Origin: Pseudomonadales bacterium
GTDB taxonomy: Bacteria; Pseudomonadota; Gammaproteobacteria; Pseudomonadales; Halieaceae
DNA: 64,000 nucleotides
Reading direction: 5' to 3'
Assembly (NCBI GenBank): GCA_024234815.1
Contig: JACKNO010000001.1
Span: forward strand, 682,001 to 746,000
How positions within the stretch are numbered: position 1 is the first letter of the stretch; each line of letters starts with the position of its first letter. A program made the position numbers and the translations under genes. The notes beneath the pieces are model-generated. The model had not been told where the DNA came from, did not search any database, and was given only the letters and a program-made list of their open reading frames with translations. Below, in pieces: positions 57,818 to 64,000 of the stretch.

Positions 57818-59662
57818 ATGCGTCTTTTGCCACTGATGCTTTTCCTGACGTCCCTGACTGCCTCCCCCCTGTTACTTGCCGACTTTTCCCCCCAGGAGTG
57901 GCAATCGCGCGTCGCCACGCAAAAGAACATAGACCAACTGGGCCACCTGTACATCGAATTTCTGCTGGAGGAAGACCCCAGCATGAGCGCGACCCTGGGT
58001 GTTCACGGCAAGGGGGACGATGCCAGCTACTATGACAGGCGCCTGCCGGATGTGTCCGCCGGGCGTATAGCGCTCAATAACGCGGCCCGCGCTTTCCTGC
58101 TGGAGTACCTCGCACAGATCGATGAGAGCACCCTTTCGCGAGCCGACCAGATTGATCTGCATATACTGACCCAGCGGGTTGCGCTGGATCAGCTCAGGAT
58201 GGATCAACTGCGCGAACTGACCAACCCCATGGGCTGGACCACGACCCTTGGCGGGGCCATGGCGGGTTTGGTGCTGCGTGATTACGCTCCCCTCGACCAG
58301 CGACTGCAGAGCTTTGGTGCGCGCTGTTCAGCCACTCCCTTGCTGCTCGACCAGGTGCAGGCGCTCCTGCAGCCGGAGAAGGTGAAACCCACCGAACTTG
58401 AGAAAGAAATTGCCCTGCAGCGACTGCAGGGTCTTACCGCCGCCGGCGGTCTCTACGACAAGACCTTGCCGGACCTGTTGAAGCAGTCGGGCTTGAGCAA
58501 GGAAGAGCAGGCGTCTATCCAGGCGGCCTGTGCGGTTGCCGTAACCCGTATCAATGACTTTGCTGCCTGGCTGGACAAAAACCTGGGCCCGAGGGAGGCC
58601 GGCGACTGGCGTCTGGGCGCAGCGCTTTACGATGAACAGTATGCCCTGCAGATGGATTACCCGCTGGATCCGGATGCCCTGCTTGCGGCGGCCGAAGAGT
58701 GGCTGGTGGTGAAACGCGCGGAGCTGGTCAGCGTGGGCCGGGAGATCCATGACGCCTACCTGGCGCCTGAAATCAAAGCGGGCACCGTGCGCAGGCAGTC
58801 CGAGCTCGATGACCAGCAGGTGGTGCGGGACATATTCACCAAATTATCCGAGGATCGCTCCACCACCGAGTCGCTGATCGCAGACAGCTACGCCCTTGCC
58901 GACTCCATCACCGGTTTTGTTCGCGAGCAGAACCTGATGGATCTTCCGCCGACCTCCAAGCTGCGCATCGAGCCTGTGCCGCCCCACCTCGCGGGAAATG
59001 CTGTCGCGCAAATCCAGACAGCGCCGCCATTCGAGCCTGAACTGGAATCCGTGTGGTTCTGGGACCTGGATCTGCTGGCGGGCTCCGACGATTATCTCAA
59101 GGAGTACAACCGACCCACACTGGCATTGGTCTATATCCACGAAGGCGTGCCGGGCCACTTCGTGCAACTGGAGTATTCAAACCGCTCGGAGCGAATCATT
59201 CCCAGGGTTTTCTGGAACGGACCCATGGTGGAAGGCTGGGCCACCTATATAGCCACGCAAATGGTCGATGCGGGATTCACCGTGTACCCGGACGAGCCCT
59301 GGGGTGCGCAATTGCAGCAGATGGTTGATGACAAGCTGGTGCTGCGGTCGATTATCAACGCCATCATTGATATTCGCCTGCAGCGCAGCGACTGGCCGGA
59401 GGAGGAAGCGGTGCGCATGATGATGGAGCAGGGCTTCCAGGAGGAGGGCGAGGCGCGTGGGAAACTCACCCGGGCAAAGCTCAGCTCAGTGCAGCTCACC
59501 AGCTACTTTGCCGGTCAGTTGGCCATAGAGAAATTGCTGGCGGAGTACCGGGCGCAGCGCGGCAATGCGTTCAGTTGGAAGGAGTTTAACGAGCGTCTTG
59601 TGGGCGCGGGATCGCCGCCATTTTTCGCCATCCGCGAGTATATGCTGGCGGCGCCGAAGTAG
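57818..59662 (+). CDS. DUF885 family protein, putative secreted zinc carboxypeptidase
   Basis: A 614-aa exported protein. The signal peptide MRLLPLMLFLTSLTASPLLL ends near LLAD. It is mostly helical. The HEGVPGHFVQLEY segment (near 450) gives the HExxxGH-like metal motif of the DUF885 family, with LVYIHEG before it and VEGWATYIATQMV as the probable third ligand region. Members are thought to be metallopeptidases related to M32-like enzymes; the substrate is unknown. GGAGA precedes ATG 57818; the longer frame starting at 57704 lacks a signal peptide. Confidence 0.87.
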   Translation: MRLLPLMLFLTSLTASPLLLADFSPQEWQSRVATQKNIDQLGHLYIEFLLEEDPSMSATLGVHGKGDDASYYDRRLPDVSAGRIALNNAARAFLLEYLAQIDESTLSRADQIDLHILTQRVALDQLRMDQLRELTNPMGWTTTLGGAMAGLVLRDYAPLDQRLQSFGARCSATPLLLDQVQALLQPEKVKPTELEKEIALQRLQGLTAAGGLYDKTLPDLLKQSGLSKEEQASIQAACAVAVTRINDFAAWLDKNLGPREAGDWRLGAALYDEQYALQMDYPLDPDALLAAAEEWLVVKRAELVSVGREIHDAYLAPEIKAGTVRRQSELDDQQVVRDIFTKLSEDRSTTESLIADSYALADSITGFVREQNLMDLPPTSKLRIEPVPPHLAGNAVAQIQTAPPFEPELESVWFWDLDLLAGSDDYLKEYNRPTLALVYIHEGVPGHFVQLEYSNRSERIIPRVFWNGPMVEGWATYIATQMVDAGFTVYPDEPWGAQLQQMVDDKLVLRSIINAIIDIRLQRSDWPEEEAVRMMMEQGFQEEGEARGKLTRAKLSSVQLTSYFAGQLAIEKLLAEYRAQRGNAFSWKEFNERLVGAGSPPFFAIREYMLAAPK

Positions 59663-59885
59663 GCGCTGCCAGCCAGTTGGCAGGTGCAGGGGAGCAGGGC
59701 AGGAATACTGCCGCGATGAACAAGCGCAATCTGCGGAGTATTTGAGAGCTGTTACGCCAGGGGCTACACTTGGGCAGCGTCGCTGACTGTTGTACTGGCG
59801 GAAACGGTGCAGCTGTGGCCGACCCGCCAGGGGAGTCGGCTGCCGGTTGTGGGTCAGCTGAATAACCATTCCAGAGGGTGTGACG

Positions 59886-60485
59886 ATGCGCCGTATTTAT
59901 CATGCGATTATAGTGGCGAGCCTTGCGGTACTCCTGAACGGCTGCGGATATAACGCGCTGACGTCCGGGGATGAGCAGATCAAGGCGAGCTGGGCAGAAG
60001 TACTCAACCAGTACAAGCGACGGGCCGACCTGATCCCCAATCTTGTAAAGACAGTAGAGGGCTTTGCCAGGCAGGAGCGGGATGTGCTGGTACAGGTTAC
60101 CGAAGCCCGCTCCAAAATCAGCTCAATACAGGCAACGCCGGAGATGGTGAACGATCCGCAGGCCTTGCAAAAGTTCGAGGCGGCACAGGGTCAGCTTTCC
60201 GGCGCGCTGTCCCGACTGCTGGTCACCGTCGAACGTTATCCTGAACTGAAATCCGACAGGAACTTCCGGGAACTGCAGGCCCAGCTCGAAGGCACTGAGA
60301 ATCGAATTACTGTTGCCCGCAATCGCTATATCGAGACAGTGCGTGAATACAACACGCTGGCCCGCTCCTTTCCCACCAACATCACCGCGATGCTCTTCGG
60401 CTTTGATGTCAAACCGACCTTCACTGTCGAGAACGAGGCTGAAATTTCCAGGCCCCCGGAAGTGTCCTTCGGTAGCGATTCCTGA
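59886..60485 (+). CDS. LemA family lipoprotein
   Basis: A 199-aa protein. The N-terminal helix leads to a lipobox (LLNGC, Cys near 20), then the long LemA coiled coil: KASWAEVLNQYKRRADLIPN, LVKTVEGFARQERDVL and ARNRYIETVREYNTLARSFP. It ends with the usual FxVKPxF-type strand (FGFDVKPTFTVENEAEISRP). LemA genes commonly precede TPM-domain genes, as here. The role is unknown; it may act in envelope maintenance. Confidence 0.93.
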   Translation: MRRIYHAIIVASLAVLLNGCGYNALTSGDEQIKASWAEVLNQYKRRADLIPNLVKTVEGFARQERDVLVQVTEARSKISSIQATPEMVNDPQALQKFEAAQGQLSGALSRLLVTVERYPELKSDRNFRELQAQLEGTENRITVARNRYIETVREYNTLARSFPTNITAMLFGFDVKPTFTVENEAEISRPPEVSFGSDS

Positions 60486-60493
60486 ATGTTGTA

Positions 60494-61363
60494 GTGAAAC
60501 TGCCGCGACTGTTCGTTGCCCAATGCCTGCTGCTGGCTTCACTGGCAGCATTTGCACAACCGCTGCAGAAAATACCGGAACTGCGTGAGCAGGTTACCGA
60601 CCTGACCGGATCATTGAGTGCCGGTGCGAAATCCGCGCTGGCGGCCAGGCTTGCGACACTGGAAACCGAGACGGGCAGTCAGCTTGCCGTGCTGCTAGTA
60701 CCCACAACCGCACCTGAAGACATAGCCGCATATGCAATTCGTGTGGTAGACGCCTGGCAGCTGGGGCGGGAGGGCGTTGATGATGGCGTATTGCTGCTGG
60801 TCGCACTGGATGATCGGCGAATGCGTATCGAGGTCGGTTACGGTCTGGAGGGTGCGGTGCCGGACGCCCGTGCCCACCAGATTATTGAAACTGTCATGAC
60901 ACCGTATTTTCGGCAGGGGGATATCTCCGGGGGAATCAATGCAGGGGTTGATGCCATCGCCGCATTGATCCGGGGTGAGGACCTGCCCGCATCTTCCGCA
61001 AGGTCCAGTGGCAACTATGATCTCGGGGCCCTGTTGCCCGTAATCCTCATCATTGCCCTGGTGCTTGGCGGTGTCTTGCGCCGCGCCATGGGCGCCCTTC
61101 CGGGGGCTGCGGCCACCGGCGCCATCGCCGCGGTTATCGCCTGGTTCATCGTGGGCCTTATCGGCGCGGCGCTGCTCGCCGGTGTGGTGGCGTTTTTCAT
61201 CTGCCTGCTCAACGGCGGCGGTACCGGAGTGTGGTCCAATCGCTCCGGTGGTAACGGAGGGGGTTTTGGGGGAGGCGGCTTTGGTGGCGGTGGTTTCGGT
61301 GGTGGCGGATTTCGAGGCGGCGGCGGTGGTTTCGGTGGCGGTGGCGCCTCGGGAGGTTGGTAA
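60494..61363 (+). CDS. TPM domain protein (YgcG-like) with Gly-rich tail
   Basis: A 289-aa membrane protein. The signal peptide ends near LAAFA. The TPM domain (near 25-155) contains ETGSQLAVLLVPTTAPEDIA, GVDDGVLLLVALDDRRMRIE and VGYGLEGAVPDARA. Two membrane helices follow (LLPVILIIALVLGGVL and GAIAAVIAWFIVGLIGAALL). The last 40 residues are nearly all Gly and Phe (GGGFGGGGFGG repeats). GTG start, 8 bp after the lemA stop. Confidence 0.9.
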   Translation: MKLPRLFVAQCLLLASLAAFAQPLQKIPELREQVTDLTGSLSAGAKSALAARLATLETETGSQLAVLLVPTTAPEDIAAYAIRVVDAWQLGREGVDDGVLLLVALDDRRMRIEVGYGLEGAVPDARAHQIIETVMTPYFRQGDISGGINAGVDAIAALIRGEDLPASSARSSGNYDLGALLPVILIIALVLGGVLRRAMGALPGAAATGAIAAVIAWFIVGLIGAALLAGVVAFFICLLNGGGTGVWSNRSGGNGGGFGGGGFGGGGFGGGGFRGGGGGFGGGGASGGW

Positions 61364-61365
61364 CC

Positions 61366-61860
61366 GTGTCTAATCGCTACCTGCAAAACCTGTTCACCAC
61401 CAGCTGGGCGCTGCGGCGTGCGTTTCCCCAGGACCTGCTGGACGCGATCGAGCGCGCGGTGGGCGATTCCGAACGTCAGCACAGCGGGGAGTTGCGCTTC
61501 GCTATCGAAACCGCGCTGGATGTACCCGCCCTCCTGCGGGGAAGCACTGCCCGCGACCGTGCGATAGAGGCTTTTTCCCAGCTGCGTACCTGGGATACAG
61601 CGCAGAATAATGGCGTACTCATATACCTGCTGCTGTCAGAGCGCGATATCGAGATCGTGGCCGACCGCGGCTTCAGCGATAAAGTCAGCACGGGAGAATG
61701 GCAGTCGGTTTGTAAATCCATGCAGCGACTGTTTCATGACGGGCGCTATCGGGAAGGTGCATTGCAGGGCATAGAGCAGGTCACCACATTGATGAATTTG
61801 CATTTTCCGCCTGATAGCGGTGATATTAACGAGCTGCCCGACAAACCCGTACTGTTGTAG
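61366..61860 (+). CDS. TPM domain protein, second copy
   Basis: A 164-aa cytosolic TPM-type protein: ERAVGDSERQHSGELRFAIE, NNGVLIYLLLSERDIEIVAD and SVCKSMQRLFHDGRYREGAL. Unlike the preceding gene it has no signal peptide, helices or Gly tail. The GTG start at 61366 has GGAGG upstream, within the preceding gene's end. It completes the common lemA-TPM-TPM cluster. Confidence 0.87.
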   Translation: MSNRYLQNLFTTSWALRRAFPQDLLDAIERAVGDSERQHSGELRFAIETALDVPALLRGSTARDRAIEAFSQLRTWDTAQNNGVLIYLLLSERDIEIVADRGFSDKVSTGEWQSVCKSMQRLFHDGRYREGALQGIEQVTTLMNLHFPPDSGDINELPDKPVLL

Positions 61861-61920
61861 TGCCGGACCCGGGCCCGGAAGAAGTGTTGTTCTCCACGGA
61901 TAGTCCAACAGGATAAGCAG

Positions 61921-63396
61921 ATGTCACACTCCACCACATTGACACTACCCAGCGCACCGCGCGTATTGAATGGCTGTGAAAAGCAGGGCTACGAGGCCTT
62001 GACCGAGGAAGCCAGCTACTGGATTGACGGCGCAACGATTAGCGGCGCCATCCCGGACGGCCTGGAGGGCACCCTGTTCCGCAACGGCCCGGGTCGCAAC
62101 AGGATAGGTACACAGCAATACGGCCACTGGTTTGACGGCGACGGCATGATTTCGGCGGTAACTTTTAAAAACGGCAGGGTGCATTTCAAGAATCGTTATG
62201 TTCGAACCCCCAAGTACGTGCGGGAGACCGAGGCCCAGAGGATCCTGTACCGGGGGGTGGGTACCCAGATACCCGGTGGCATCCTGAAGAACGCGTTTCG
62301 CTCTCCGGGTAACGCCGCCAATACCAGCGTCGTCCTCCACGCCGGTAAACTGTTGGCCCTGTGGGAAGGCGGCAAGCCATGGGAACTGGACCCCGCCACG
62401 CTGGAAACCGTGGGGGTATTGGATTTCGACGGCGCCCTGGGCCCGATGCAACCCTTCAGCGCTCACGGCAAGTACGATCCGCGCAGCGGTTGTTACTACA
62501 ACTTCGGCCTGTTCGGCATCCCGAAACCCAAGCTGCACTGTTACAGGATCGATAAGGAGGGCACGCTGGTTGAAAAGAAATCCCAGTACGTGGGTGACTA
62601 CTCCATGTGCCACGATTTCGCCATCACCGATAAGTACGCCGTCTTCGTACTGTGCCCGGCGTTTATGGATTCGCCCTTCCAGTTCCTGTTTGGTATGAAA
62701 AGCCTGCTGGAATCCATCCGCTATGATCCGGGCCAGACAACCCGGGTCGTGGTGTTGAGCCTGGACACGTTCGAGATTGTCAGGCAGTTCGAATTGGACG
62801 CTTTTTTTGGTTTTCACCTGGGAAATGCCCACGGCTCGGGAGACCGGATCAGCGTGGATGTGTTGTGTGCGGATACCATGGATGTGATGGGCGGCCTGGC
62901 GGATGTGTTCAAACCGCGGGAAAACTTTGATTTTCAGGAGGCCGGGGCGAAGCTGTACCGCTTCGACCTGAACCTGGCCACGGGAGAGCTGGACAAACAG
63001 CCCGTAGCCAACGCGGTGGCCGGCGAATTCCCGATGTGGAACTGGCGCTACACCGGCAGCGAGCATCGCTATACCTACCTGGCAACCATATTCGAAAATG
63101 GCACGCCCTGGGACTTCAATGCCCTTCAGAAGATCGACCATGCCAGTGGCCGTGTCATCGCGCACGACTTCGGTCCCGGGCGCTTTACCTCCGAAGCCTG
63201 TTTTGTCGCGGCGCCGAATGCTGCTGACGAGGACGACGGTTACCTGGTCAGCATTGTTTACAATGCCGATCGCAAGAAGAGCGAAGTGGTGATTGTAGAT
63301 GCCCGGGAATTGCAGGACGAGATCGCCGTGATACCACTGCACCATCACCTGCCCTTTGGTTTTCACGGCAATTTCTACCATCAGACATTTGAGTAG
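61921..63396 (+). CDS. carotenoid oxygenase (RPE65/CCD family)
   Basis: A 491-aa seven-bladed propeller enzyme that cleaves carotenoid or apocarotenoid double bonds with a four-His iron centre. Landmarks: GTLFRNGPGRNRIG, YGHWFDGDGMISAV, FSAHGKYDPRSG (first His), YSMCHDFAITDKYAVFV (second), FFGFHLGNAHGSGD (third) and HHHLPFGFHGNFY (fourth). Length fits the bacterial family. Substrate and cut site cannot be told from sequence; no carotenoid synthesis genes are in the window. Confidence 0.95.
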   Translation: MSHSTTLTLPSAPRVLNGCEKQGYEALTEEASYWIDGATISGAIPDGLEGTLFRNGPGRNRIGTQQYGHWFDGDGMISAVTFKNGRVHFKNRYVRTPKYVRETEAQRILYRGVGTQIPGGILKNAFRSPGNAANTSVVLHAGKLLALWEGGKPWELDPATLETVGVLDFDGALGPMQPFSAHGKYDPRSGCYYNFGLFGIPKPKLHCYRIDKEGTLVEKKSQYVGDYSMCHDFAITDKYAVFVLCPAFMDSPFQFLFGMKSLLESIRYDPGQTTRVVVLSLDTFEIVRQFELDAFFGFHLGNAHGSGDRISVDVLCADTMDVMGGLADVFKPRENFDFQEAGAKLYRFDLNLATGELDKQPVANAVAGEFPMWNWRYTGSEHRYTYLATIFENGTPWDFNALQKIDHASGRVIAHDFGPGRFTSEACFVAAPNAADEDDGYLVSIVYNADRKKSEVVIVDARELQDEIAVIPLHHHLPFGFHGNFYHQTFE

Positions 63397-63551
63397 ACCG
63401 CTGATTTTTCGCTGCCGCGGGAGTAGACCGGCGTATCACCTTGCGAAGTATGGTATCCGCCGCTAGCCTTACGTTCAGTGCCTAGTGTCGGCGCGATGGT
63501 TCGCGGCCCGGGAGACTGGATATCCCCGCCGGTGAATTAGGGAGCTATACC

Positions 63552-64000
63552 ATGAGAACCACTGTCCCTGGGTGCCTGTTCGTCCTGTTGAGCGTGTTCT
63601 GGCTGCCAGCTGCATCGGCGCAGGTGGCGGCGGTCGCGGAGTCGCCGAAGGATGCCATTCTTATCCTCGATGCATCCGGCTCGATGTGGGGCCAGATCGA
63701 TGGCGTCAACAAGATCGTTATCGCCAGGGATGTGGTGGAGGAGCTGGTGCGCGGCCTCCCCTCGCAACAGAGAGTCGGCCTTATCGCCTATGGTCATCGC
63801 ACCGAGGGCGACTGCAATGATATCCAGACCCTCGCGGAAGTCGGCACCGCCCATTCGAAGCTTATCGAGGCCATTCGCGCCGTATCTCCCAAGGGCAAGA
63901 CACCCTTGACCCTTTCAGTACAACACGCCGCCGAGGAACTCGATTACACGCGCAACGCCGCCACTGTGATCCTGGTCTCCGACGGTCTTGAGAATTGCGA
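63552..64000 (+). CDS. secreted VWA domain protein, 3' end outside window
   Basis: An open frame of 149 codons runs off the right edge. The signal peptide MRTTVPGCLFVLLSVFWLPA ends near ASA. A von Willebrand factor A domain starts with AILILDASGSMWGQIDG (MIDAS DxSxS), then RVGLIAYGHRTEGDCNDIQT and GKTPLTLSVQHAAEEL, and reaches VILVSDGLENC. This subtype, with YGHR and the C-x-D pattern, is often found in large secreted proteins. GGAG precedes ATG. The rest of the domain layout is not visible. Confidence 0.87.
   Translation, partial: MRTTVPGCLFVLLSVFWLPAASAQVAAVAESPKDAILILDASGSMWGQIDGVNKIVIARDVVEELVRGLPSQQRVGLIAYGHRTEGDCNDIQTLAEVGTAHSKLIEAIRAVSPKGKTPLTLSVQHAAEELDYTRNAATVILVSDGLENC

Noticed and set aside
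61255..61350. GGTGGCGG-type short repeats that look like a tandem or CRISPR array
   Set aside because: They encode the Gly-Phe tail of the TPM protein. No spacers or regular repeat units exist, and no CRISPR array or cas gene was found anywhere in the window.
61945..63381. 478-codon minus-strand frame opposite the carotenoid oxygenase
   Set aside because: Antisense shadow of a gene with all four iron-ligand histidines.

Overview
The window looks like chromosomal DNA of a GC-rich marine gammaproteobacterium, most like the Halieaceae (OM60/NOR5 group). This is inferred from the gene set: several PEP-CTERM-type proteins with a VPxPAAAWLF tail, a carotenoid oxygenase, a FadE-like acyl-CoA dehydrogenase, a methylmalonyl-CoA module, DUF3094 and PA3496-type small proteins, and a PQQ dehydrogenase. 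No 16S gene or other phylogenetic marker is present, so the family is not proven.

Bases 1-1,871 are core chromosome: the 3' part of an acyl-CoA dehydrogenase, a DUF3094 protein and tRNA-Pro(CGG). An integrative element of about 14.7 kb starts in the 3' half of this tRNA and runs to about 16,567. It carries a DUF4102-type tyrosine integrase, an AlpA-like regulator, a RepA-like AAA ATPase, a gene-poor region with iteron-like repeats and a large hairpin, small genes with repeated two-hairpin leaders, a RadC/JAB protein, a nested palindrome that resembles attC, and a type I restriction system. The restriction operon runs hsdM-hsdS-AlbA_2 ATPase, then hsdR, and a GNAT-like gene follows. The right end is marked by 8-mers shared with the integrase side and by a degenerate copy of the tRNA 3' end. 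An IS481-type transposase remnant lies just outside.

Bases 16.9-25.6 kb form a cell-surface region. It holds three proteins with PEP-CTERM/VPxPA sorting tails (one with a cohesin-like domain), two dockerin proteins (one a three-repeat protein, one a zinc metallopeptidase) and a CorA transporter. Each of the three PEP-CTERM-type genes has a good sigma-54 (-24/-12) promoter match. I read this as a possible surface-anchored cohesin-dockerin assembly, and it is the most interesting part of the window.

Bases 25.6-48.3 kb are mostly housekeeping and metabolism: a membrane alpha/beta-hydrolase, EpmB, a divergent PuuB/PuuA-like pair, MtnA, a B12-type radical SAM protein, a shikimate-kinase-like protein, GcvT, a six-gene MoxR/Bat operon, an HNH nuclease, a fumarylacetoacetase-family enzyme, a PQQ dehydrogenase and a 2OG-Fe(II) oxygenase.

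Bases 48.6-57.7 kb encode a propionyl-CoA to succinyl-CoA route: carboxyltransferase, an unusual biotin carboxylase/BCCP, methylmalonyl-CoA epimerase, mutase and the MeaB chaperone. A nested inverted-repeat element sits between the mutase and meaB. The window ends with a DUF885 protein, a LemA-TPM-TPM cluster, a carotenoid oxygenase and the start of a VWA-domain protein.
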